From Janthinobacterium sp. (GTDB taxonomy: Bacteria > Pseudomonadota > Gammaproteobacteria > Burkholderiales > Burkholderiaceae_D), in NCBI GenBank assembly GCA_025356595.1, contig JANXSQ010000147.1:1-55966 (forward strand): a stretch of DNA of 55,966 nt, given 5' to 3'. Below the pieces are notes generated by a model. That model was not told the DNA's origin, made no database searches, and saw only the letters and a program-made list of their open reading frames with translations. Each line of letters opens with the position of its first letter. The first letter of the stretch is position 1. The translations under genes were made by a program, and so were the position numbers. Positions 15,046-24,010 of this stretch are shown one piece after another.

Positions 15046-17166
15046 TTAAGCGACGGCGACGCTGGCCTCGAACAGCCGTTCGACCAGCTCCAGCGAGGGT
15101 GGCGTGGCGCCGGCCGCCAGGCAGGCGCCCGCGCCGGCCGCGACGGCGAAGCGCAGGTGCTCGCCGCCGTTATGAGCGGGCCGGTACATCAGGCTGTAGA
15201 GCAGCCCGCCGATGCTGGCGTCGCCCGCGCCGACCGAGTCGACCACGTCGATCTTCGGCGGCGCCGCCCGCCACACCGCGCCCTCGCGGTACAGCGCCGC
15301 GCCCTGCGCGCCGCGCGTGTACAGATAACTGGCCTGCGGATTCCAGCCGCGCAGCGTGGCGAAGGCGGCGTCGATGTCGTCGCTGCGGAAGAGTCCCTGC
15401 AAATCCTCGTCGGAGACCTTGATGACGTCGGCCAGCTCGGTCATGCGGCGCAGCGTGGCGTCGTAGCGCTGGTCCATCAGCACGCGGAAGTTCGGGTCGT
15501 AGCTGATCTTCACGCCGGCCGCCTTCAGTTCGGCCGCCAGCGCCAGCAGCTTGCCGGCCAGCGGCTGGCGCGCCAGGCTGATGCCGCCGAAATGCACCCA
15601 GCGCGCCGCGCGCCGCCAGCCGGCCGGCAGCAGCGCCGCGTCGAAGTGCAGGTCGGCGCTGTCGTCGCCGACGAAGAAGTATTGCGGCGGACTCAGTTGG
15701 TGGACCATGGCCAGCAGCGGCGATTTGTCGAGCTGCTGCATGAAGCGCGGGTCCAGCCCGGCCTGGGCGTTGGCGGCCACCAGCGCGGCGCCGAAGACGT
15801 CCTTGCTGACGGCGCCGGCGAAGGCGCTCGGCACGCCCAGGCGCGCCATCACGCGCGCCACGTTCCAGGTCGAACCGCCCACCTGCGCGGTCCAGCTGTC
15901 GGCGCCGCTGCGCAGCATGTCGGTCAGCGCCTCGCCGGCCGCGACGAAACTCGGCAGATTGCCCTCGATGGCGTTCAGCGCCTCGTAGCAGGCGCCCATC
16001 GTGTGGTAGTCGACCTTGCCGGCGGGGCTTTTCTCGGCGCTGATCCTGGCGTTGTCGGCGCCCAGGATGCGGTACCAGGCGCCGTGCTCATGGTCGACGA
16101 AATGCTTCCAGCTGTAGTCCCAGATCTTGTCGTAGCATTCCCAGTAGCGCGCCTCGCCGGTGCGCGCGGCCAGCACGGCCGCCGCCGCCAGGCTTTCGGC
16201 CTGGATCCAGAAGTATTTGTCGCCGTCGCAGATCTCGCCGTCCGGGCCGAAGCCGTAGAAGATGCCGCCGTGCTGGCCGTCCCAGGCGTTGGCCAGCGCG
16301 CTGTCGAAGAGTTGCGCGGCGCGCGGCGCCAGCCAGTCGGACGGGCCGGCCAGCGCCGCCGCGTGGCGTTCCATGATCAGCAGCAGCTTGGCCCATTCGG
16401 TGAAATGGCCCGGCTGGTAGCCCCAGGGACGGAAGATGTTGCTCTTGTCGTTGAGGTTGTATTCCCAGTCGATCGACCAGTCGGGCTGGTAGTGTTCCCA
16501 GATCATGCCGCCGGCCAGCGCCGCCTGGCGCACGGTGATGTTGCGCGCCAGCGTTTCGGCGCGCAGCAGGAAGCGCGTCTCGCCGCTGGCCTCGTAGGCG
16601 GCCAGCAGGGCTTCGCAGGCATGCATATTGGCGTTCTGGCCGCGATACGGGTCGAGCGTGGACCAGTCGGCGCTGGCGACGTCGGCGTACAGGCCGTGTT
16701 CGGCCTGCCAGAAACGCCGCTCCATCAGCTCGAAGGTTTCGTCGAGGTGGGCGCGCGCCTCGCTCACGCCGGCCATCAGGGCGTGCGCGTAGGCGAGCAG
16801 CACGAAGGCCAGGCCGTAGCAGTGGTTGGCGCCGTCGCCGACGCTTTTCACGCCGTCGCGCCAGTCGATTTGCCAGGCGTAGCCGCCGCCGGCCGGGTCG
16901 CGGTGCGCGTCGCGCAGGAAGGCCACGCCGTGGCGCACGGCCGCCAGATAGTCGGCGCCGCCGAACTGGCGGTAGGCCATCGCGTAGTTGAAGACGAAGC
17001 GCGTGCTGCTCACCAGATGGCGCGTGTGGGCGTCGTAGACCGTGCCGTCGTCCATGAAGAAATGGTAGAAGCCGCCGCTCGGATCGATGCAGCGCGGATG
17101 GTAGAACTGCATGGTGTGCTGGATGTGGCCCAGCAGCATATCGCGGGAGCGGAAGTCAGGATTCAT
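15046..17166 (-). CDS. N-acylglucosamine 2-epimerase (AGE) family / PfkB sugar kinase fusion
   Basis: 706 residues with two enzymes in one chain. Residues about 1-395 are an AGE-family (alpha/alpha)6-barrel, with histidines placed as in mannose isomerase and YihS-like enzymes (NHCYGLAF, GHFTEWAK, DHEHGAWY). Residues about 400-700 are a PfkB ribokinase-family kinase: VAAGEALTDML, GGSTWNVARVMARLGV, and the catalytic DSVGAGDA near the end. The likely joint reaction is mannose to fructose to fructose 6-phosphate, inferred from how these families usually act. I chose the start at 17166; the upstream extension lacks similarity. A LacI-type palindrome lies 19 bases before the start. Confidence 0.88.
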   Translation of the reverse strand: MNPDFRSRDMLLGHIQHTMQFYHPRCIDPSGGFYHFFMDDGTVYDAHTRHLVSSTRFVFNYAMAYRQFGGADYLAAVRHGVAFLRDAHRDPAGGGYAWQIDWRDGVKSVGDGANHCYGLAFVLLAYAHALMAGVSEARAHLDETFELMERRFWQAEHGLYADVASADWSTLDPYRGQNANMHACEALLAAYEASGETRFLLRAETLARNITVRQAALAGGMIWEHYQPDWSIDWEYNLNDKSNIFRPWGYQPGHFTEWAKLLLIMERHAAALAGPSDWLAPRAAQLFDSALANAWDGQHGGIFYGFGPDGEICDGDKYFWIQAESLAAAAVLAARTGEARYWECYDKIWDYSWKHFVDHEHGAWYRILGADNARISAEKSPAGKVDYHTMGACYEALNAIEGNLPSFVAAGEALTDMLRSGADSWTAQVGGSTWNVARVMARLGVPSAFAGAVSKDVFGAALVAANAQAGLDPRFMQQLDKSPLLAMVHQLSPPQYFFVGDDSADLHFDAALLPAGWRRAARWVHFGGISLARQPLAGKLLALAAELKAAGVKISYDPNFRVLMDQRYDATLRRMTELADVIKVSDEDLQGLFRSDDIDAAFATLRGWNPQASYLYTRGAQGAALYREGAVWRAAPPKIDVVDSVGAGDASIGGLLYSLMYRPAHNGGEHLRFAVAAGAGACLAAGATPPSLELVERLFEASVAVA

Positions 17167-17184
17167 GGGAGTCTCGGCGAAATC

Positions 17185-17198
17185 TGTTATCGATAACA
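17185..17198. promoter_or_regulatory. LacI/GalR-type operator palindrome
   Basis: TGTTATCGATAACA is a perfect 14-bp palindrome with central CG, close in form to GntR- and LacI-family operators such as TGTTACCGGTAACA. It lies 19 bases upstream of the epimerase-kinase start, where bound repressor would block transcription. The LacI-family regulator at 9871-10914 is the only such gene in the window. Confidence 0.6.
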
Positions 17199-17341
17199 AC
17201 GATCATATCATGCGGCGGTGGCGCCGGTTCAAGCTTACAATCGGATTTTTCATCATGGAGTCCGGCGATGCAAGCATTGCTAGCGGCACGGATCGTCAGC
17301 GGGACGCGAAAAGGCGCGGACGCGCCGGCGCGGGCGGCCTG

Positions 17342-18067
17342 ATGCGCCTCGCCATCGTCTCCGACATCCACGGCAACCTGGCGGCGCTGCGGGCCGTCGT
17401 CGCCGACTTCACGCGACGCGGCGTGGACGGCGTCGTCAATCTGGGCGACAGCCTGTCCGGCCCGCTACTGCCGCTGGAAACGGCGCACTACTTGATGGCG
17501 CGGGATTGGACCCATCTGGCCGGCAACCATGAGCGGCAGATCTTGCAACTCAACGCGGACTCCGGCGAGTCCGACCGCTACGCCGCCGCGCAACTGACGC
17601 GCCGGGAACTCGACTGGATCGCCGGCCTGCGCCCCGCCCTCGCCTACGCCGCCGACATCTTCCTGTGCCACGCCAGCCCGGCCAGCGACATGCTGGGCCT
17701 GCTGCAAAACGCCGATCGGGCCGCGCCCGCCGGCGACATTGAGCTGCGCCTGGACGGCATCGACGCCGCGCTGGTCTGCTGCGGCCACACCCATGTGGCG
17801 CGCAGCGTGCGCTCGCGGCGCGGCCAGTTGATCGTCAATCCGGGCAGCGTCGGCCAGCCCGGCTACCATGACACGCATCCGTATCCGCACGTGATCGAAT
17901 CCGGCTCGCCGGACGCCCGCTACGCCATCGTCGAGCGCCGCGCCGGCGTCTGGCAATCGGCCCTGCACGCCGTGCCCTACGAGCACGCGGCGATGGCGGC
18001 GCTGGCCAGGGCGCGCGGCCGCGACGACTGGGCCATGGTCCTGGGCACCGGCTACCTGACGCCCTGA
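17342..18067 (+). CDS. Calcineurin-like metallophosphoesterase (YfcE-like)
   Basis: 241-residue soluble phosphoesterase. Metal-binding motifs are in order: SDIHGN (residues 7-12), GDS, GNHE, a later H, and GHTHVARS. These are the five blocks of the metallophosphoesterase superfamily. Small stand-alone members such as YfcE hydrolyse phosphodiesters in vitro; the natural substrate is unknown. The start at 17342 places the first metal motif at the usual distance; an ATG at 17255 would add 29 basic residues without family similarity. No strong ribosome binding site is seen. Confidence 0.87.
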   Translation: MRLAIVSDIHGNLAALRAVVADFTRRGVDGVVNLGDSLSGPLLPLETAHYLMARDWTHLAGNHERQILQLNADSGESDRYAAAQLTRRELDWIAGLRPALAYAADIFLCHASPASDMLGLLQNADRAAPAGDIELRLDGIDAALVCCGHTHVARSVRSRRGQLIVNPGSVGQPGYHDTHPYPHVIESGSPDARYAIVERRAGVWQSALHAVPYEHAAMAALARARGRDDWAMVLGTGYLTP

Positions 18068-18255
18068 GCGCGGCAGCGGCGCCGCCGGCGCCGTCACTCG
18101 TCCGTGTCCGCCGGCGCGCAGCGCACTGTGCGGATACGAACAGTCGCCTTGCCCAGATGCGGACAAGCGCCTCGCCCGCCGTCCGCCGCCGGCCCACCGA
18201 CGCCTGGCACGAAGTTTGCTGTACTGGGTGTATCTTCTTTACGGGCCCATTCTCC

Positions 18256-19542
18256 ATGAAAGCAGCAAATCCGCATCTGGCCGTCACCGGCGCCGCGATG
18301 GACGTCGTCGTTCCCCGCAAACACGGGCGCAGGATCGCCCTCGCCGCGGTCGTCGCCGCAGCCCTCGCGCTGGCCGCGCTGGGCCTGTGGCGAATGGTGC
18401 CGCGCGGCCTGCAGGTGAGCGCCGCCGAACTGCGCGTGGCCGCCGTCGAACGCGGCATCTTCCTCGACGACCTGATCGTGCGCGCCAAGGCCGAGGCCCT
18501 GCATTCGGTGATCCTCGATTCGGTCGAGGCCGGCCGCGTCGAGGAAGTCTTCGCCCACGACGGCGCCCTCGTCCGCCAGGGCGACATCCTGTTCCGCATC
18601 TCCAATCCGCAGCGCAACCTGGAACTGCTGCAGCGCCAGTCCGAGCATACCCAGCAGATTTCCAACCTGTCGAATCTGCGCGTCGGCTTCGAGGCCGCCA
18701 CCACCGAGCACCAGCGCCGCCTGGTGGACCTGGAATTCAATCTCGCCCAGGCCGGCAAGAAACACGCGCGCAATGTGCAACTGGCCGCCAAAGGCTATAT
18801 TTCCCCGGTGGCGCTGGAGGAATCGGCCGACGCGCTGGAGCAGCAACGCCATACGCTGGACGACGCGCGCCGGCGCCGCGACACCGAAACGGCCGTCAAG
18901 CAGGACGCCGTGCGCAAGATGGAGGGCGCGATCCGCAACATCGAAAACGGCCTGCAACTGGTGCGCGGCACCGTCGACGCGCTGGTGGTGCGCGCGCCGG
19001 TGGCCGGCCGCCTGACCGACTTCAAGCTGCAGGTCGGCGAGACGGTGAAGACCGACCAGCACATCGGCCGCATCGACGATCCGCTCAAGTTCAAGCTCGG
19101 CGCCCAGGTCGACGAGTACTATCTGAGCCGCATCGCGCCGGGCCGCCAGGGCCAGGTGCGCCAGGACGGCCGGGACTACCAGGTGCAGGTCAGCTGCGTT
19201 TATCCGCAGATCAAGGAGGGCCGCTTCGCGGTCGAACTGGTGTTCCTGAAGGAGCAGGCGGCGACGCTGAATCCGGGCCAGAGCCTGGACGCGCAGATCA
19301 CCCTGGGCGAGCCGAAGCAGGCGCTGTTGCTACCGAACGCGCCCTTCGTCGCCGAGACCGGCGGCGCCTGGGTCTTCGCGCTGGCCGCCAACGGCGTCGA
19401 CGCGGAGAAGCGCCTGCTGCAGACGGGGCGGCGCAACAATCGCCAGATCGAGGTGCTGTCGGGCCTGAACGCGGGCGAGCGGGTGATCGTTTCCAGCTAC
19501 GCCGGCTTCGGCGGCGCGACGCGGCTGCAATTGAAGAAGTAA
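18256..19542 (+). CDS. HlyD/MacA-type membrane-fusion (periplasmic adaptor) protein, orphan
   Basis: 428 residues. One N-terminal membrane span (about residues 27-49) follows a short basic cytoplasmic tail. Then comes a biotinyl-lipoyl-like domain (VEEVFAHDGALVRQGDILF), a long helical hairpin (about 115-230), the second lipoyl half (VRAPVAGRLTDFKLQVGE) and beta-barrel domains. It resembles adaptors that link an inner-membrane ABC or RND pump to a TolC channel. No pump or channel gene adjoins it: an oxidoreductase follows and a phosphoesterase precedes. It probably partners with proteins encoded elsewhere. Confidence 0.85.
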   Translation: MKAANPHLAVTGAAMDVVVPRKHGRRIALAAVVAAALALAALGLWRMVPRGLQVSAAELRVAAVERGIFLDDLIVRAKAEALHSVILDSVEAGRVEEVFAHDGALVRQGDILFRISNPQRNLELLQRQSEHTQQISNLSNLRVGFEAATTEHQRRLVDLEFNLAQAGKKHARNVQLAAKGYISPVALEESADALEQQRHTLDDARRRRDTETAVKQDAVRKMEGAIRNIENGLQLVRGTVDALVVRAPVAGRLTDFKLQVGETVKTDQHIGRIDDPLKFKLGAQVDEYYLSRIAPGRQGQVRQDGRDYQVQVSCVYPQIKEGRFAVELVFLKEQAATLNPGQSLDAQITLGEPKQALLLPNAPFVAETGGAWVFALAANGVDAEKRLLQTGRRNNRQIEVLSGLNAGERVIVSSYAGFGGATRLQLKK

Positions 19543-19674
19543 GCCGCACTTCCGGGAGGTCAATGAAAGCCGGGGACTTCCACCCCGGTCGGCGCCGGCG
19601 CAGCCGCGTGGTATTGTATTGGTATTGCACGAACAGATCACAACACCATCCACGCCACCGGCCACTCAACCACC

Positions 19675-20577
19675 ATGCTAAAAATCGGCATCATCGGCCT
19701 GGGCGACATCGCCCAAAAAGCCTACCTCCCCATCATCAGCAGGAAAAACGTGCAGCTGCACCTGTACACTAGGCAAGCGGCGACGCTGGCCCGCGTGGCG
19801 CACGAGTATCGGCTCGACAAGGTCTACGACAATCTGGCCGCGCTGATCGACAGCGGCATCCAGGCCGCCTTCGTGCACGCCAGCACGGCCGCGCACGAGG
19901 AAGTGCTGACGCAACTGCTGCGCAACAATATCCACGTCCACGTCGACAAGCCGATCACTGCCGACGCGCCGTCCAGCGAACGCTTGCTGGCCCTGGCTGA
20001 AGCGGAAAACCTGATGCTGACGGTGGGCTTCAACCGGCGCCACGCGCCCGCCTACCGGCAGTTGCAAACGATGAACGATCCCAGCATGATTCTGATGCAA
20101 AAGAACCGCCGCGCCCTGCCCGCCGCCGTGCGCGACTTCATCTTCGATGACTTCATCCATGTCGTCGACACCCTGCTGTTCCTGTTCCCCCACCCTATCG
20201 CCCGCCTCCTCGTCAGCGGCAGGAAGCACGCCGGCCTGCTGCACCACGTCACCGTGCAATTCGTCTCGGCGCAGGGGCATGTGGCGATCGGCATCATGAA
20301 CCGCGACAGCGGCACGAGCGAGGAAAGGCTGGAGGTGTTCAGCGCCAGCGAAAAGCGCGTCGTCCAGAACCTCTCCAGCGTCCTCGTCCAGCGGGGCGGC
20401 GTCGAAAGCCGGAGCGCGCCCGGCGACTGGGAAGCGACCCTGCGCACGCGCGGCTTCGAGCCCATGATCGACGATTTCCTGCACCGGCTCGCGCACGAGC
20501 CCGGCGCGCGCGACAACCGGCAGTTCCTGTTGGCGCACCAATTGTGCGAACGCATAGTCGGCGAACTGGGCGAATAA
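19675..20577 (+). CDS. Gfo/Idh/MocA-family oxidoreductase
   Basis: 300 residues, somewhat short for the family. The N-terminal Rossmann fold begins IGIIGLGDIAQKAYLPII (residues 4-21), with the cofactor glycine motif G-x-G-x-x-A. The family motif VDKPIT (about residues 90-97), with the conserved lysine-proline, and GFNRRHAP follow, then an alpha/beta substrate domain. Members oxidise or reduce sugars, inositols and related compounds with NAD(P); the MviM-like subset has unknown substrates. It stands alone, with only 132 bases to the adaptor gene upstream. The substrate cannot be deduced. Confidence 0.87.
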   Translation: MLKIGIIGLGDIAQKAYLPIISRKNVQLHLYTRQAATLARVAHEYRLDKVYDNLAALIDSGIQAAFVHASTAAHEEVLTQLLRNNIHVHVDKPITADAPSSERLLALAEAENLMLTVGFNRRHAPAYRQLQTMNDPSMILMQKNRRALPAAVRDFIFDDFIHVVDTLLFLFPHPIARLLVSGRKHAGLLHHVTVQFVSAQGHVAIGIMNRDSGTSEERLEVFSASEKRVVQNLSSVLVQRGGVESRSAPGDWEATLRTRGFEPMIDDFLHRLAHEPGARDNRQFLLAHQLCERIVGELGE

Positions 20578-20675
20578 GCGTTCACGCCGTGGCAATCTTT
20601 ATTTTTGCGCAACTTAGGCCGCTTCCGGGGTAGAATCGCCCTCCCGGGAAGACGCTTCCCATCGCCGAATGCACC

Positions 20676-21824
20676 GTGAAAAACGCTCCCCTGAACAGAA
20701 ACACCCGCGTCGACTTCCTGCGCGGCGTGGCCATCGCCGCCGTGCTGATACTGCACTTTTCCCTGTCCTACGGCTTGAAGAACAGCTCGCTCGGCACGCT
20801 CTTGCCGGCCTGGCTGCTGAAGGGCATCACGCGCAACGGCAACTACGGCGTCACCATCTTCTGCGTCATCTCCGGCTACCTGATCACCTCGCGCTCGCTG
20901 CAACGCTGGGGCAGCCTGCGCAACATCGACGCGCCCGCCTTCTACCTGTTCCGCTTCGCCCGCATCATGCCCGCCCTGCTCCTGGCGCTGGCCATCATCG
21001 TCGCCCTCGGCGCCACCGGCCTGCCGAATTTCGCCAACAGCGACGGCGGCCACCATTTGCCGACCAGCTACTTCCTCATCGCCGCCGGCTCGGTGCTGAC
21101 TTTCTGGCACAACGTGCTGATGCAATCGGCCGGCTATTTCAATTACAGCCTGAACATCTACTGGTCGCTGTCGGTCGAGGAAGTGTTTTACCTGGCCCTG
21201 CCCATCGCCTGCCTGTGCCTGCGCCGCACCGGCCTGATCGTCGCCCTGTGCTGCCTCGCCATCGTCGCCGGCCCCTTCTACCGGGCCGCCCACCTCGACA
21301 ACGAAATCTATTTCATGTACGGCTATCCGGCCTGCTTCGACGCCATCGCCATCGGTTGCCTGGCGGCCTTGCTGGCGCCGCGCCTGGGCCTGGCCGGCGG
21401 CGCCCGGCGCGCCCTGCGCTACGCGGCCGGCGCCGCCCTGGCCGTGGTGTACTTGCGCGGCATAGACGGCAACGAGGTGTTCGGCTTTTCGCTGATCGCC
21501 CTGGCCAGCGCCGCCTTCCTGCTCGGCGCCGCCGGCGACGCGGCGGCCGGCTGGAGCACGGGACGCGCCGCCGCGCCCCTGCGCTGGCTGGGACGGCACA
21601 GCTATGAACTGTATCTGTTCCACATCATCGTGCTGGGCCTGATGCGCAATGTGCTGAGCAAGGAGCAACTCGGCTACGCCGCCCGCCTGCCCTGGCTGCT
21701 GCTGTTCCTGGCCCTGTCGGCGCTGGCGGCGGCGCTGGTGGCGCGCCATGTCTCGGAACCGGCCAACGCGGCCATCCGCGCCGCCTATGCGCGCCGCGCG
21801 GCCGGCGCCGTGCAACTACCCTAG
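20676..21824 (+). CDS. Acyltransferase-3 family membrane protein (OafA/OatA-like)
   Basis: 382 residues with about ten hydrophobic segments. The hallmark start RVDFLRGVAIAAVLILHFS (about residues 11-29) with the conserved Arg and His is present, as is SLSVEEVFYLALPIA. The family O-acylates sugars of lipopolysaccharide, exopolysaccharide or peptidoglycan at the inner membrane. The start is a GTG at 20676; an ATG seven bases earlier is in a different frame. A possible -10 box TAGAAT lies at 20631-20636. No polysaccharide genes adjoin it, so the target is unknown. Confidence 0.88.
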   Translation: MKNAPLNRNTRVDFLRGVAIAAVLILHFSLSYGLKNSSLGTLLPAWLLKGITRNGNYGVTIFCVISGYLITSRSLQRWGSLRNIDAPAFYLFRFARIMPALLLALAIIVALGATGLPNFANSDGGHHLPTSYFLIAAGSVLTFWHNVLMQSAGYFNYSLNIYWSLSVEEVFYLALPIACLCLRRTGLIVALCCLAIVAGPFYRAAHLDNEIYFMYGYPACFDAIAIGCLAALLAPRLGLAGGARRALRYAAGAALAVVYLRGIDGNEVFGFSLIALASAAFLLGAAGDAAAGWSTGRAAAPLRWLGRHSYELYLFHIIVLGLMRNVLSKEQLGYAARLPWLLLFLALSALAAALVARHVSEPANAAIRAAYARRAAGAVQLP

Positions 21825-21835
21825 GCGCCACTCCC

Positions 21836-23281
21836 CTACCCCAGGCGCAAGGGCACGTAGACGGTGGCCGTGCCGCGCCGCACCAGCAGCGCGATGGTGC
21901 GGCCCACGTAAGCCAGCAGTTGCGCCTGCAGCGCGGCGGCGGTGTGCACCGGCAGATTGTTCAGCGCCAGGATCACATCGCCGTTCTGTATGCCGGCCCG
22001 CAAGGCCGGCCCCGCGACGCCACGCACCAACACCCCGTTCGACGTCTTCAGCTGGGCGCGCTGCTCGGCGCTCAAATCCGTCAACTGCAGGCCGGCCGGA
22101 TTGCCCACGTCCGCCGGGTCCGGCGTCGCATCCCTGACGACGACGCCCGGCTCGGCCCGCGACGGCAACCACTCCTCGACCCGCACGGTGGCATGCCCCA
22201 GCACGCCCTTGCGCCAGTAGCGCAGCGCCACCGTAGAACCGGGCCTGGCCTCGGCCACGATGCGCGCCAGGTCGGCCGAGGTCGGCACCGGCTGGCCGTC
22301 CACGCTGAGGATCACGTCGCCCGGGCGCAGGCCGCTCTTTTCCGCGCCGCCGTTGCGCTCCACGGTGCCCACCAGGGCGCCGCCGAGATCCTTCAAGCCG
22401 AAGGAACTGGCCAGGTCCGCCGTCAGCTCCTGGACCTGCACGCCGATGCGCCCGCGCAGCACCTTGCCGGAGGCGCGCAACTGCTTGACGACGCCCATCG
22501 CGACGTCGATCGGCACGGCGAACGACAGGCCCATGTAGCCGCCGGTGCGGCTGTAGATCTGCGAATTGACGCCGACCACCTCGCCGCGCATATTGAACAG
22601 GGGGCCACCCGAATTGCCGGGGTTGACGGCCACATCGGTCTGGATGAAGGGCACGATGTTGCCGTCCGGCAGAGTGCGTCCCTTGGCGCTGACGATGCCG
22701 GCCGTGACGCTGTTCTCGAAGCCGAAGGGCGCGCCTATGGCCGCCACCCATTCGCCCACATCGAGCCGGGCCGGGTCGCCGATCAGCACCACCGGCAAGC
22801 CGGACGCGTCGATCTTGACCAGCGCCACATCGGTGCGCGCGTCGACGCCGATCACCCGGGCCTTGTATTCGCGCTTGTTGGTCAGCCGGACGGTGACCTC
22901 GTCGGCGTTGTCGACGACGTGGGTGTTGGTCAGGATGTAGCCGTCCGCGCTGATGATGAAACCCGAACCCAGGCTCCTGGCCTGGAATTGGCGCGGGGCG
23001 CTGGGCGGCATGAAGCGGCGGAACAGCTCGTAGAAGGGATCGTCCTCGGACAGGCCGGGCACCTCGCCATCGTTTTCGCGGATGGTCTGCACGGAACTGA
23101 TGTTGACCACCGCCGGCCCCTCCTGGCGCACCAGCGTGGCGAAGTTGGGCAACTCCCGCGCGGCGCCGGCCGGCGCCGCGGCGACCGGCGCCGCGGCCTC
23201 CCGCGCTTCGCTGGAGAAATGTTCCGACTCCGAGCAGGCAACCAACAACAGAGCAAGAAAAACACTTCGTTTCGAGAACAT
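21836..23281 (-). CDS. Do/DegP-family serine protease with two PDZ domains, predicted lipoprotein
   Basis: 481-residue HtrA-type periplasmic protease and chaperone. The catalytic triad is His121 (TNTHVVD), Asp151 (ARTDVALVK) and Ser224 (NPGNSGGPLF). Two PDZ domains follow (about 270-365 and 385-478). The N-terminus MFSKRSVFLALLLVACSES contains a lipobox ending at Cys16, and the next residue is Ser, so the mature protein should be an outer-membrane-facing lipoprotein, unlike classical soluble DegP. A linker of about 30 Ala/Pro-rich residues follows. The start at 23281 has a GAGAGAGG site. It probably degrades or refolds misfolded envelope proteins. Confidence 0.93.
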   Translation of the reverse strand: MFSKRSVFLALLLVACSESEHFSSEAREAAAPVAAAPAGAARELPNFATLVRQEGPAVVNISSVQTIRENDGEVPGLSEDDPFYELFRRFMPPSAPRQFQARSLGSGFIISADGYILTNTHVVDNADEVTVRLTNKREYKARVIGVDARTDVALVKIDASGLPVVLIGDPARLDVGEWVAAIGAPFGFENSVTAGIVSAKGRTLPDGNIVPFIQTDVAVNPGNSGGPLFNMRGEVVGVNSQIYSRTGGYMGLSFAVPIDVAMGVVKQLRASGKVLRGRIGVQVQELTADLASSFGLKDLGGALVGTVERNGGAEKSGLRPGDVILSVDGQPVPTSADLARIVAEARPGSTVALRYWRKGVLGHATVRVEEWLPSRAEPGVVVRDATPDPADVGNPAGLQLTDLSAEQRAQLKTSNGVLVRGVAGPALRAGIQNGDVILALNNLPVHTAAALQAQLLAYVGRTIALLVRRGTATVYVPLRLG

Positions 23282-23512
23282 GGCGTTCGCCTCTCTCGGT
23301 GGCATCAGGGTTCAGCTTATGAACATTTGACGGAGCGCGAGGGCGTTTTCCATTGGCGTCTTGAGCCTACTCAAGACTTGATCGCGAAAGCGGTAAAATA
23401 TTGTCCGGGTTGGAACAGCCTCGCAACTTTCGCGTCCGGAGCCGGTCGAATTGGTGAAACGCAGCGCGCCGCAAGCCCGTGCCCGCGCGGCGTCGCCAAG
23501 GAGATTCCCCTT

Positions 23513-23986
23513 ATGAGCCTGTCGCTGACCTCGCCGGCCTTCGCCGCCGGCGCCGCCATTCCGCCGCGCCACACCTGCGACGGCGCGAACATTTCGCCGC
23601 CGCTGGCCTGGTCGGGCGTGCCCGCCGGAACGAAGAGCCTGACCCTGATCGTCGAAGATCCGGACGCGCCCGATCCCGCCGCGCCGCAACGCATCTGGGT
23701 GCATTGGGTGCTGTACAACCTGCCGCCCGGCAGCGGCGGCTTGCCGGAAGGCTTGCGCGGCGCCGATTTCCCCGGCGGCAGCGGCGAAGGCATCAACGAC
23801 TGGCAGCGCAGCGGCTACAGCGGCCCCTGTCCACCGATCGGCCGGCACCGCTACGTGCACAAGCTGTACGCGCTCGACCTCATGCTGCCGCGCTTCGCCA
23901 AGGCCACCAAGATGCAACTGGAACTGGCGATGCGCGGCCACATCCTGGAACAGGCCGAACTCGTCGGCCTGTACGAGCGCATGTAG
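23513..23986 (+). CDS. YbhB/YbcL-family (PEBP-like) protein
   Basis: 157 residues of the phosphatidylethanolamine-binding protein fold. Motifs seen are FAAGAAIPPRHTCDGANISP, LIVEDPDAPD, WVHWVLYNLP and the anion-site GPCPPIGRHRY. No signal peptide, so probably cytoplasmic. Bacterial members are often called Raf-kinase-inhibitor-like but have no confirmed kinase target; small-ligand binding is presumed. It is divergent from the protease, with an AAGGAG site at 23498-23503. Confidence 0.92.
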   Translation: MSLSLTSPAFAAGAAIPPRHTCDGANISPPLAWSGVPAGTKSLTLIVEDPDAPDPAAPQRIWVHWVLYNLPPGSGGLPEGLRGADFPGGSGEGINDWQRSGYSGPCPPIGRHRYVHKLYALDLMLPRFAKATKMQLELAMRGHILEQAELVGLYERM

Positions 23987-24010
23987 CGGGGCGCGGCTGC
24001 GCGCGCCTGG

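Noticed and set aside
15031-17196. 721-codon plus-strand open frame opposite the epimerase-kinase gene
   Set aside because: Antisense shadow; the minus-strand frame has two recognisable enzyme domains and the plus one has none.
17255-17341. N-terminal extension of the metallophosphoesterase
   Set aside because: The added 29 residues are basic and unlike the family, whose members begin directly with the SDIHGN strand.
21920-23512. Long plus-strand extension ahead of the YbhB-like gene
   Set aside because: The frame is open by chance through the antisense of the protease. The real start is the ATG at 23513 with AAGGAG.
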